Source: Spirodela intermedia (Eukaryota > Streptophyta > Magnoliopsida > Alismatales > Araceae). From it: 64,000 nt of DNA. A model generated the notes under the pieces. It was not told where the DNA came from. It saw only the letters and a list, made by a program, of their open reading frames with translations, and searched no databases. Location: contig LR746270.1 in the NCBI GenBank assembly GCA_902729315.2, positions 2,660,501 through 2,724,500 on the forward strand, read 5' to 3'. Of the stretch, positions 50,338-64,000 are shown piece after piece; position 1 is the first letter of the stretch, and every line of letters starts with the position of its first letter. The translations under genes and the position numbers were made by a program.

Positions 50338-50654
50338 ACTCAAGTGTGTAAGGGGGGGGCGTACCCAATCAAGAAAGGAAAAAAGCCAACAAGGGCTTGA
50401 GATAAATTCACGTTCCACTTAATTTTTATCTATTACTGTAGATATATTATGATGTGATCTTGAGGTCATCACCAGGCCGGAAAATTGATATATTTTGGGT
50501 ATTTATTTCTCTAGTTGATGGAAAGGAGATTGGAAGCATCGAGAGCAAGCTCCTGTGCCGGTCCATATTTGATCTTTACATCGGAGATGAGCCATTCGAT
50601 CGGCATGCCAAGGAGGAGGTTGAACTCAGTCTGGCTTCGCTTCTGCAGGACTAG
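47324..50654 (+). CDS. FAP2: Fatty-acid-binding protein of the chalcone isomerase fold (FAP2-like)
   Basis: Four exons: 47324-47696, 48809-49058, 49753-49844 and 50515-50654, all GT-AG, phases 1/2/1, encoding 284 residues. The first ~90 residues are rich in Arg, Ala and Ser (MVSLRLLLSSFPRPPWQRVN), consistent with plastid targeting. The CHI-like domain follows: VEPKTGAEFPAVLDG, TRRLLGVGLRRKSLFGLKNI, DVYAFGVYADDGDIKNLREK, VRLQIVYSRLSIRSVRSAFE, FTSLFKDEYKIPRGSTIDLT, DGKEIGSIESKLLCRSIFDL and YIGDEPFDRHAKEEVELSLA, ending LLQD. This matches plant FAP2-type proteins (Arabidopsis At2g26310), non-catalytic relatives of chalcone isomerase that bind fatty acids in plastids. Intron 2 starts with a CT/CA microsatellite only 6 bp after the splice donor. 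The stop region is tandemly duplicated downstream. Confidence 0.9.
49065..49123. repeat. Compound (CT)n(CA)n microsatellite at the FAP2-like intron 2 donor
   Basis: CT run 49065-49098 followed by a CA run to 49123, starting six bases after the GT of the intron 2 splice donor (49059). Confidence 0.95.
50287..50333. repeat. (CT)n microsatellite in FAP2-like intron 3
   Basis: A pure CT run in the third intron, about 180 bp before exon 4. Confidence 0.95.
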
Positions 50655-50992
50655 ATCTCAGCGACTATAGCAACTGGGTATTTTCCTTTTATCGTAATAT
50701 TAGTTCATAATTTCTCAGCTGGGTATTTCCTCTTTTTCTCTATTAATTAAATAGGGGAAATCTTAGTGCTCATAATGGTATAATTACCTTTATTTTCGAT
50801 TATGAAACCCTTCTGCTTCTGCAAGACTAGATTTCAGCGATTATAGCAACTGGGTATTTTCCTTTTATGGTAATATTAGTTCATGATTTCTCAACTGGGT
50901 ATTTCCTTTTTTTTCTCTGTTATTAAACGGGAAAATCTTAATGTTCAGAATATTATAATTTTATTTTCCATTATGGACCCATAAAAAGAGAG
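50641..50992. repeat. 176-bp tandem duplication that includes the FAP2-like stop codon
   Basis: TTCTGCAGGACTAGATCTCA at 50641 recurs as TTCTGCAAGACTAGATTTCA at 50817. The following AGCAACTGGGTATTTTCC, TAATATTAGTTCAT and CTGGGTATTTCCT segments repeat in register for about 176 bp. The first copy holds the last four codons and stop; the second lies wholly in the 3' untranslated or intergenic DNA. Confidence 0.9.
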
Positions 50993-51196
50993 CGAGCGAG
51001 AGAGAGAGAGAGAGAGAGCTGGATCACATCTCTCCCTTTGGACCTCATTTTTGGGCCCAAACTTCGGATGGAGCCCGTGAATCGGAATATATTTGAAATT
51101 GGTTGGTCTTCACGGATTAAAATATTTAATTTAAACAGCAAGGAGCTTATCGGGTTTCGGATATCGTCAACGGCTCCTTTTAGGGTTTGCTCTTGC

Positions 51197-51204
51197 TATA
51201 AATA
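51197..51204 (+). promoter_or_regulatory. Strong TATA box (TATAAATA) of an unidentified transcription unit
   Basis: TATAAATA sits in GC-balanced sequence (gctataaatacgggagg), preceded by AGGGTTT and followed by a CT-rich patch about 40-100 bp downstream, the usual plant core-promoter layout. No protein gene on the plus strand follows before the convergent adenylosuccinate synthetase gene. Confidence 0.5.
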
Positions 51205-52200
51205 CGGGAGGAAGACCGTTCGACGGTGAACGACATCCGTCTGCAGTCTCTCGATTGTCCGCATAGCAAGGGTTTTAGAGTTCTTCAGATCTCATCTGGC
51301 TCCAGTTTCTTCAGATCTTTTGTTTCCGTCGTCCTCTGCTCGATCTCTTCTGTATTTTTTTGTATGATCGGAGGAAGTGATTAGTTCTGTTAAGGTTTCA
51401 CCGATTTCTTCCAGTGTTGCTTGGGGTGGTGTTCAATTGAACCGGCGGAGATTCGGTATCCTGCTGTTCTTTCTAGCATGCACTTGATTCCCCCAACTTC
51501 AAGCAGTTCTCTCGATTGTCCGCATAGCTAGGGTTCCCCCTGCTGTTTGTTTAGGGTTTGGGATTCTCTTCCTGCCACAGTTTTTTGAATAATCTCGATC
51601 TGACGATTTTCAGTAACCCCGATTAAATCAAAATCAGCAGATGTCTGTATCATGCTGTTCTTTCTAGATTGTGTAATCGATTCCCCCGACCTGAATCAGT
51701 TCTTTCGATTGTCCGCATAGCTAGGGTTTCTCCTGATGTTTATTTAGGGTTTGAGATCCTCTTGCTGCCGCAGCCATGGAATGATCTCGATCCAACGATT
51801 TTCAGTGACCCTGAGTTCAAAAAGCAGGGGTGTGTTGATCTGTGAGCACATCCTTCGTAAATCTCAGGTAAATCGACGTGACATCATTAATGGGTGAACC
51901 CTTGGAGGCGTCAACCCACTGACTCGCGGTTCAATCAATGATGCGACATCTTCCTACTCGAGCGAAGCTCCGTCTTCGTCTTTATTCGTGTACTGGTTCA
52001 TCCCTTGAAGAATGCTTCGTCGTGCACCATCCAATTGTCAAGTGGATCATCCTTCTAGGGTTTCATCTCTGCTCCTAGATGCATTGCAAGTCAACTCCAC
52101 CAGATTGATCACTTCAAACTCATGGGTTCCAAATACCTGTCCGAGATCTCATGATCCTCCCGCAGCCAAAGCCATGGAATCTACCGGGTCTGGATAGATA
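51205..52200 (+). other. Putative transcript with telo-box-like motifs, coding potential unclear
   Basis: Downstream of the TATA box the sequence resembles plant 5' leader/intron DNA (repeated TTTAGGGTTT at about 51550 and 51745, CT-rich stretches). A ~191-bp tandem duplication spans 51461-51842. The only sizeable frame, at 52012-52197 (61 codons, MLRRAPSNCQVDHPSRVSSL...), has no recognisable domain and could be chance. It might be a non-coding RNA, an upstream part of a decayed gene, or a small-protein gene. Confidence 0.3.
51461..51842. repeat. Tandem duplication, two copies of about 191 bp
   Basis: CTGTTCTTTCTAG, CGATTGTCCGCATAGCTAGG, TTTAGGGTTTG, CTGCC(A/G)CAG and CGATTTTCAGT(A/G)ACCC occur in the same order in 51461-51651 and 51652-51842. 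A third partial match (CTCGATTGTCCGCATAGCAA) occurs at about 51249. Confidence 0.9.
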
Positions 52201-52908
52201 TATATATATATATATATAGTAAACTAGGGAATGGAAGCCCAAGAAAGAGTATCCGATGCCAAGAAAAAGGATTGAGAAAGAGGAAGACGGCAGGCATGGA
52301 GAAGCATCTGATCCTCCTACCACTAAAATAGGGGTTGAGAAGGGCAGAAGACAGACGGCGGGCCAATCTGGGTTACCATCATCAAACGTGTCTTTTTTCT
52401 CTAGAATGGTTTGAGAAAGCATCTGATCCTCTCTCTCATCCACATGAAAAGCTCTTAGCACTCGACGGGAACTTGGATAGAAATCACAGAGAATGAGATA
52501 GATGGCGGCAGTCTGGGTTACCAAGATCTAACGTTATGTATTCTTTTAAAATGGGTTGAGAAAGAGAGGAAGAAGATGATCGCCTGGGAAGATCCTCTCA
52601 TCCACATTAAAACCTTCTAACAGTCAACCCGGAGGGGGGGGAGGGGTTGGAGATTGAGAGGGTGGTCAGAGGATAGAGAAAGAAAGAAAGAAAAAGAAAC
52701 GGGCACGAGATAGAAATCACAGAGAACAAGATAGATAGATAAGATAGAGATGGCGGCAATCTGGATCACCAAGATCCAACGTTATATATTCTTCTAAAAC
52801 GGGTTGAGAAAGAAAGGAAGGCGATGATCGGCAGGGAGAAGGGTTCCAATTGGATGGCACTCGCTAAAGAGCCGAATAATCATTGGGCCGCCCAAAAAAA
52901 AAAAAATC
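52201..52908. other. Intergenic region, no supported gene
   Basis: Purine-rich sequence with related segments (GGGTTACCA/TCAAACGT and GGATCACCAAGATCCAACGT types at about 52370, 52515 and 52763) that look like repeated diverged copies of an ~200-bp unit. It probably includes the adenylosuccinate synthetase 3' untranslated region near 52.9 kb. Confidence 0.45.
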
Positions 52909-56721
<3,813 letters not shown>

Positions 56722-56761
56722 CTCCCTCCAATCGGCTCGGATTGGGAAGTAGCGGCTGCAG

Positions 56762-56763
<2 letters not shown>

Positions 56764-56790
<27 letters not shown>
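56764..56790. repeat. (GA)n microsatellite upstream of adenylosuccinate synthetase
   Basis: A GA run (CT on the gene strand) about 45 bp upstream of the start codon. Confidence 0.9.
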
Positions 56791-56795
<5 letters not shown>

Positions 56796-56984
56796 AAGCA
56801 GCGGGGGGGGTTTCAATTAGGGATGGGAGTGGCTCCTGCTAGAACCTTTCTTATATCAGCCGATGACGGCCCTCGCAGACTGGTGGCGGCGTGGCGACGG
56901 TGGGCCCCTGCTCCCCCCTCCTTTTTGCTTCAGAGGATGGAGTTGGGATAGACCGGGGGAAAGTGAACCCCACCTGCAAACGAA

Positions 56985-57355
56985 ATAAATAGTCTTACAT
57001 ATTTATTTATTAGTACATTTACCCACCCATTAACATATTTGAATATTAATATCTGAACATAAATATATATATATATGTAGCTCGAATGGATCAGATAAAA
57101 TCTGCGGGACATATATATATGAATGGGTGGGACCAAGGTGGCAGCACTTTATGAGAGGTGGGTCCCACCTAAGAGCAGCGCTGAAAAAAATGATATAAAT
57201 AGTCTTAAATATTTATTTATTAATACAAATAAATTAGCAATAATAAGATATGTACATGAATATGAATACATAGCTCGAATGGTTGAGATTTTACGTGAGT
57301 GGGGTATATATATTAATGGGTAAGGTCAAGGCAGCAACACTTTATGAGAAGGCCC
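56985..57355. repeat. Diverged tandem duplication with 210-bp period
   Basis: ATAAATAGTCTTA(C/A)ATATTTATTTATTA begins at 56985 and 57195. TAGCTCGAATGG, GGTA or GGGTGGG-type blocks and GCAGCA(C/A)CACTTTATGAGA follow in the same order in both copies. It lies between the divergent or adjacent adenylosuccinate synthetase promoter and the ARM-like gene 3' end. Confidence 0.85.
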
Positions 57356-58022
57356 CAGCTTTGGGACTGCCATGTGGCACACCAACGAGCTGCCATGTGG
57401 AGAGTGAAGGCAGCAGCTTGCCACGTCTTGTTCATTTCGGTAGTTGATTAAAAATGGAATTAAAGTTTTTTCACTGAATTATAATAACTTGACATTTGTG
57501 CCAAAATAATTTATTATATATGGATTTGATCTTTAAAAAAGAAGTAAATCGCACATTCTGTAAAGAAAACAGCCGTAAGAAAGGGGAAGGTCATGAACAG
57601 TACTAGTTTCGGTAATAAAAATATCGATAAAAAAGAAGAAATAAGACCGATAATTGAAATAAAGTTAATGGAAAAGTCAACCACATTGACAAGCGTGGGA
57701 GTGGACTTGGAAGCGTGGAGCTTGAGATGGCCGAACCCAGGGAAAAAACCCGGAATTTATGGAAGAAGAAAAAAACCACAACGTGGATGTGCACGAAAAT
57801 AGGGTAATATCGGCATTAAAATAAAAAAAGAGAGAAAAGCTACAACGTTTTTACAAGACAGTGAGGGCCTTTAAAATAAATAAAAAAAGAAGCGAATCCT
57901 AGAGAGAGAAACGCCGCCGCCTCTCTCCTACCAGAACATGATGAGTAAAAAGAGCCTGGAACGAGAAATTGACTGAGATTAGGTATATTACCATTTTTAT
58001 ATCAGAGATGGAAGAGGGTTCT
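57356..58022. other. Intergenic and 3' flank of the helical-repeat gene
   Basis: AT-rich sequence with no supported gene. Its right part probably holds the 3' untranslated region of the downstream (minus-strand) helical-repeat gene. Confidence 0.5.
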
Positions 58023-61000
58023 TCAGGTTGCCGGTCTGTATGCGCCGAGCATGAGGCCTTCCAATGGGGAAGTCAAACAGGCCAGCAATTTCTCACACAG
58101 CTGCCGCAGCTCCCTGGAAGAGGAATCCGCCATGGAAATGCTGGCCAAGGTCGATTTTGCTTCGATAAGGCCCGTCGATATTCTCTCGACGATCCCATCT
58201 TCACTGGCCATGAGAGCTACTAAGAGCTTGGCGGCAGCAATCTTCTCCTGCGAAAAAAGTCAAAAGCTTTGGCGGTCAGAAGTGCCCGGGCGAACCATAT
58301 CAGGGCAAGACATTGACTTCCAGTCACCTTCTCTGATCCTTTCTTGAGCGCTTTTATGGAAAGCTTGAAAAGATCCATGGAGTATTGGAGCACCGACGAC
58401 TTCAGATGGTAGACAGCTGAGAAGAGAACCTGGAGGCAAGCGGGTCTGACTTCCGAATCTGCTATCGACTGCTGTCCAGCGATTGAGAGAGAGGGAAGGA
58501 GAGAGAGAGAGAGAAAGAGAGTCAGCGATTCCATGGATGAACGCGAAAAGTAGAATGAAAGAAGATTAATCACCTCGATGGAAGGAATGAGAGCTGAAAG
58601 GATCCTACGAGCGAGCTCAGATCGCTCGGAGCTCGCGACTTTCTGGCATGCGCTGATCAGAACACTGGCCATGAACAGGCGAGATGCCGGCGAAGAACCG
58701 AGTTCATGATGATCAGGAGAAGGTGATTCAGATGCCAGCCTCTGCATCACGCGGGTCAGAACAGCAGAACCAGCTAAAGCATCAGACCCTCCTGCAACGA
58801 ATAGTACTCCCAAATTTAGAAAAACGACGAAGGGAATCGAGGATCTGGCATTCAGATTCGACCCAATTAGCAATCCGAAGAACAAACCCGGATGATTTCT
58901 CGGCCCCCGGAGAGGTTCCGGCGACTGAACCTCGGCGCAGATCATCAGCGCCAGGCAATCGACGCACCCGTGCTGCGCCTTGGGAACTAGGATCAGGAGA
59001 TCATCTGGTCAGGAAGCAAGAAACAAGCGTGCAGAGATGGGTTTCTTTTTTTTTGACAGGGGGAAGGGGAAGAAAATAGGCCCTGCTTGCCTTCGTCGGA
59101 GCCAACGGACGGCCAGGACAGCACAGAATCGATTACTTGTCTGATTTCAGCCATTGATGGGTGCGATGCAGTCTCAGCGCCCCTACCCTAAATGGTAATA
59201 AAATGGTGTGGGGAGTAAGGAGCAGAGAAATAAAATGTTCATTCCTTGGAATAAAAAGCAAAGAGAGATTACCACGAGAGAAGTGCAGACTGCGAACAAG
59301 CAAGCTTTCAACTTGAGTGCATCACGGGATTCTGAAGCAGATCTTATATGGTATGCAACGATGGGAATGAGGACCTGAGAAAAGAATCAATCACATAATG
59401 CAGCAGCAAGTCTCTGTTTACATCACATGATAACTCTTTTTTTATCATTATTAGTAGAAAATAAGGAAAATATGAGGGTCACAATTGGTAGCGAAAATTC
59501 TCTTCCTAAATATTTCCAATCAATAAAATGATTATTAGAATAATACTCAATAATTTAAATTCAAAGGAATTAAGTCCAATTAAATTTGACCATAAGACCC
59601 AACCTAGGCCAGGTCCCTGGACAGCCCTGGACAAAGCCAAGAAAGAGATAAATAGATGGAGATCAGAGAACGACATGGTAGAGGGGCTATTGCACTGATA
59701 TTATAAAAGTTTCCAAGAGTAGAAACCCAGGTGGCATGCCCAGGGAGAAGAGAGGCTGGAGAGCTTCCCAGTTATCAGTCACAAGCTTCCTTTTACACTG
59801 AGTTGTTCCTTGGTAAATGGTTGAAGATCCAATCTCAGTGGCTGTGTGCAGACTTGTCACTTAACATCGATAAATGGGCAGCGAACGGAGTATTTCTCAA
59901 AGAAATATTCAAGTTTTTGTGACGAGTGGAATCGGTCGCTATCAATAAACACCCAGTGACATCACAGGCTGCCCTGCCCCCCCACACACACGCTCCTAAC
60001 CCCATTATGGTCACCCAAGAGAGCCAAGGCTCTTCGAGCCCACTGTCTAGCGGCTGATGTATTCCAAGATGATGTAATGAAGTATACTTCATTCATAAAT
60101 AATGGATGATTCTGAAGAGGAAATATTCGATGAAGTAGTGAGGTATATTTTGTAAATGAATGAAACTTAGGTGAACTATGTACCTGAGGATGAAGACGCC
60201 CACATAGCTCAGCTGCAAGTTTCCGTACATCTTCGTATTCAAATAAACCAAACGCTCTGAACGAAACAAGGGAAGAAGAAATCTTAACGTGTAAAAATTA
60301 TTTACCACTGAAAAGAGACAAACTGTAAAAGCTCCAAGCACCTGTTAATGAGTAGAGGAGCGATGCTTTCACGATTGCTCATACATGCATCTTTTTGAGC
60401 TGAATTTTTTTTAAAAAAGTCAAACAAAAGTGTTATCATATATCATGAGAGGGTGGGCTGTGCCAGGATAGATAACCATAATCCAACATAATCAATTGAG
60501 TATCGAAGGAAAGCAAAGGTGAAGCACGAAGTGACTTGCATTTCTTTATTTCCCAGGAAAAAATCATTATTGAATCTTTCAAATAATTTCTAAAAATCAT
60601 ATACAAGCGAACACACGTTATTTTATCTGCAAACACCAATACACAATTGACTGTTGACATCTGGATCTCCTTGAAATCAAGCTATTTAAAGCAACTTAGA
60701 TGGATTCTCTCTCAAGGCTAGAAATTGAGAAAGAAATACTTCATTTCAACCATAACTAAGACCAGTGTTATCAAATTTGTGAATCCAGTTATAATGATAG
60801 CTAAGCCACCGACCAACAATGAAACTAGAAGAATAAGGGAAGCACAGTTCAGAAACTAAGAGAAAATGATTGCGAACAAGGGATCCAGAGATTGAGAAAC
60901 TGGGAATAAGGGAAAATAAAGCAATAACATACCCTTCCAATTTTCTTCGTTAGGAAATACACCATATAGTGTCGAGGACCCCAAATTATCAAAAATCTTC

Positions 61001-62543
61001 AATGGGAGGAGTCTAAGAATCAATAGTGGACAAAGACGGCTAAACACGGAACTCTTTAATCTGATTGCGTTGTCACTTTCAAAACTCTCTTTGCTTCTAT
61101 CAGAGACCCAGCTTTCATCCATACTGCAAAAGGACAGTAATGTCAAAAACAGAAGTGTTCATGTTTTATTGAAGGTATGTTCTTGATGTCACACCAAAAT
61201 AAGGAATTATGTCAAAAAAAGTGATGGATAACTCAATCATCTAACAAACCAAAAAGAAACTAAAGCATTTCTAAAAAAACTAAAAGAGAACAGAAAAGGG
61301 AAAAGAATGCCAAGTGAAAATGACGAAAATATACAAAACGTTGGAAAAACAAGTCAAATGTGCGGTTAGAAGTATAGAGTCCTATCCTCAAGATAGACAC
61401 TGAAAATTGTGTCATATACTTCATTATCTAACCAGACATTCTCGACATCAATTGCAACCATAGTCAATGGAGGAAATTTAAGATCATCAATGCTTTAAGT
61501 TAAATATCTTATAGGCACACAAATCAATTTACTATTCCTCCATCTTTGTTGTTCATTTAAATCTATTTTCTGAATGAGATGTTTTGAAATCACTAGCTCA
61601 ATTCCATTATCATCCATGCTACCCTAATCAAATTGCAAAGAACCTACCCAAATCTCTCATTATTGGCAAGCAGTCAGACAAAGCTTTTTCACTACATTCT
61701 GCATTATCGAATCCCAAGTCCCCAAAGAAATTCTGCAGTATACCAGATACCCGGAGCATAACTTGGCATCCGAAATGGATAGTGCTTGAAGAAGCCAGTA
61801 AAAGATGTCAGGTCTCACATGACAGTTGACGGTGGAGACATGAAATTGCAGACAGTGTCTCAGATGCCATCTGCCGTTCCTTCCTCCATTGCTTTCATGG
61901 AGTCAGGATGCAACTGTCTCAAAACATCAGCTACCGATCACAGAGAAAATTTAAGTGCCATTTTTTCTGATAATAGTCTAATAAGGTTGATGGTACTTTA
62001 TTACACAGCCCAAGTTTTCAAACCATCATGAAAAAGCAGTGTGAAGTTCCAAAAACATGAGTACAATGTAACGATCCTTTAATCGTTAGTTACCCTAGCA
62101 CACTTGGAAAGTACAGGGTATAAGCAAGCTACGAATTACGTATTATCACTTGTTAATCAAGAAAACCAACCAGTTACCACCTAATGAAACGAATCCCTCC
62201 AAGATCTGACATCTTTGGAAAAAGCATATTTCTTTCACTGCGTCACAACCAAGGTTCTAGCTACCAAATCACTCGAGTTGTGAAGTGTGTGGATGCATAG
62301 ATGGGTTACTCCGCAGCCTGACCAGGTTCAATAGCAGAAAACCAAGAAAGTCGATTAGTGACAATGAAAGGCATTTACTTACTCCTGCCCTTGCATATGT
62401 ACCAGAACACGATGCAGGACTAAATCTCCGGCTTCTGCTAACCGTTCACTTAAATAACTCATAAACCGAAGAAGAACATGATTTGATGGGTTCAAAAACA
62501 TCTTTTCAATTAGCTGATCGATCAAGATATCAATTTTTTTTAC
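58023..62543 (-). CDS. Helical (ARM/HEAT-like) repeat protein of unknown function, last nine exons
   Basis: Nine exons on the minus strand: 62543-62383, 61123-60933, 60399-60342, 60256-60184, 59374-59273, 59187-59091, 58791-58574, 58471-58328 and 58247-58023. Phases agree throughout and encode the C-terminal 422 residues; earlier exons lie beyond the right edge. One intron starts with GC (GACGAAG|GCAAGC at 59091). Characteristic segments are VKKIDILIDQLIEKMFLNPS, SRLCPLLILRLLPLKIFDNL, PLLINRAFGLFEYEDVRKLA, AELCGRLHPQVLIPIVAYHI, DSEVRPACLQVLFSAVYHLK and KIAAAKLLVALMASEDGIVE. These amphipathic helices fit an armadillo/HEAT-type fold. It resembles an uncharacterised plant ARM-repeat family that I recall only vaguely (possibly like At3g57570). 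Function is unknown. Confidence 0.8.
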
Positions 62544-64000
62544 CTACACGTAAACAATGAAACAAATAGTCAGCAAAGAAACTGAACAATTGTGTCATCA
62601 TATTTTAAGCAAAGTAGAGAAATCCAGCAACTCTACGTTTTTCTGTATCATCCCTAGATACAATGTGAAATATCCAAATGCCTCCTAACCAAAGCAAGGA
62701 TCACAAAGCGGAAGAAAATAGGAAGTAAGTTTCTATGCATCGGAGAACCTCTCACAGGTACTAAAAGAGGTGAGTTTCTCACTAAAACGAAAGCATACTA
62801 GACCTAGCATAGGACACGATATAAATAGCCACTGTTAGCAACAAGAAGCACCGGCTGCCAAACGTGCTGGTCCACTTATAGATTATCTCGAGTATCCTTC
62901 AACTGAATGAAGCAATACGAAGTAATTGATCTTTTCAATGCTAAAAGATTTTATGTTTTCGTTGCATATTATTATCACTTTTCTTGAAATAAGCCAAATG
63001 CATAGTTACGTTCAATCTGCAAGACACAGAAAACATAACCATTTTTTATAAATAAAACTTCAGTGCAGACACTATGTTCCATCAAATAAGCAGTAAATTA
63101 TTCAACGACTGAGCTTGGACTTGAATTACTAGTTCACAGTTTCAGCACTCCTCCCAATCCATCAATTATCAGTTTTCATTAAACGAAAAGAGAGAGGGTA
63201 ACAAGAGAAGAGAAGGGGAAAGAAAATAGCAGTGGCAAGTTTTTCTTCGGGCTATATGCTTTATCAAGGAGATGACTTTCTTGAAGACAGGATTTTGGAG
63301 TCATTGTCATTATTGGGCTTGAATCCCTCCTAAACCTGTCATGAGCTAGTCCTTGGAAGTACAACTTCCAGTTGAATAATGTCTTCCCCTGTTCGGAGGA
63401 GTTACCTCCCCAAATTATATGAAGCTCCCGTCAAATTTGCAAGTATTCCTAGAATTACGTGAATGCCTATAAGTTTTTGACGGCCTCCTCTAGTCCTTCC
63501 CGCTTCATTTCCTCGTACCTATGCTCTTTGATAATTCTTTAGAAGAGAAGTGTACCCAAGGTTATAATGTCTTTGAAGAAACAGAGCCAAAATGTGAATG
63601 TAAAAATAAGGATCATTAAAAACCCTGCAACTCAGGAATTTTATAGTTTGATTATAAAAACAAAAGTGAATCATCTTGAGTTTTACCCCAGGTTTTTACA
63701 AGATTCAAATCAAACTAAGAAAACATCAAATTTTCAATATCATATGGTGAGTCTGATATATTCAAGATTCCAACCTCTTTATTTCAATTAGAAAGATAGC
63801 TCAGCCATCCCTTCAATATAAACATAAAATATCATATTTACAATAAAATCCAATAATAAATGCACAAATCTAAGAAAAACATGCGTGCACTGCAAAAAGA
63901 GCATGCAATCTTCAACTTAGAAACAGACACCGATAATATCAGTCACTACCCAAACATTAATGTGAACCATATATGGTCAAACACAGAGTAATACGAGTGA
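62544..64000 (-). other. Probable intron(s) of the helical-repeat gene
   Basis: The first visible exon begins after a splice acceptor at 62544 in phase 0, so the gene continues to the right. I found no further convincing exon up to the window edge; the sequence is AT-rich and stop-dense on the gene strand. Confidence 0.5.

Overview
The window is nuclear DNA of a flowering plant. Its genes have many short exons with GT-AG introns and GC-rich first exons, encode plant-specific products (photosystem I PsaD, a neprosin-like protein, plastid proteins), and lie among (CT)n/(GA)n microsatellites and decayed LTR retrotransposons. The very GC-rich first and last exons suggest a monocot, but I cannot name the species.

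Layout. 1-718 (-): 5' part of a neprosin-family gene running off the left edge. 719-5.5 kb: microsatellite-rich intergenic DNA with a seven-copy 74-bp minisatellite. 5.8-21.3 kb: an AT-rich gene desert holding a decayed Ty3/gypsy fragment and four copies of one repeat family in both orientations, one of them a clean 1,636-bp solo LTR with a 5-bp target duplication. 21.5-26.9 kb (-): psaD, an RMI2-like OB-fold gene and a small secreted cysteine-rich peptide gene. 29.3-31.5 kb (+): an organellar-type J-domain membrane protein. 32.4-36.7 kb (+): a DUF1517/FLAP1-like plastid membrane protein. 39.4-42.4 kb (+): a SEC14/CRAL-TRIO protein. 43.7-46.6 kb (-): a WDR5-type seven-blade WD40 protein. 47.3-50.7 kb (+): a chalcone-isomerase-fold fatty-acid-binding protein (FAP2-like), head-to-head with WDR5 across an intergenic region built of three ~160-bp repeats. 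51.2-52.2 kb: a TATA-led region with telo-box-like motifs and no convincing protein. 52.9-56.7 kb (-): adenylosuccinate synthetase. 58.0-64.0 kb (-): the 3' nine exons of a helical (ARM-like) repeat protein running off the right edge.

The genes are unrelated housekeeping or plastid genes rather than a pathway cluster; psaD, the DUF1517 gene and probably the J-protein and FAP2-like gene act in plastids. The most unusual signal is in the 1.6-kb repeat family. Three of the four copies keep a plant snRNA-type promoter (USE and TATA-like box at RNA polymerase III spacing) in front of a ~190-nt, relatively GC-rich segment that starts with a long hairpin and ends at a T-run. This suggests an undescribed Pol III-type non-coding RNA carried inside an LTR-like repeat. 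All exon boundaries were placed by eye from splice motifs, reading phase and family knowledge.
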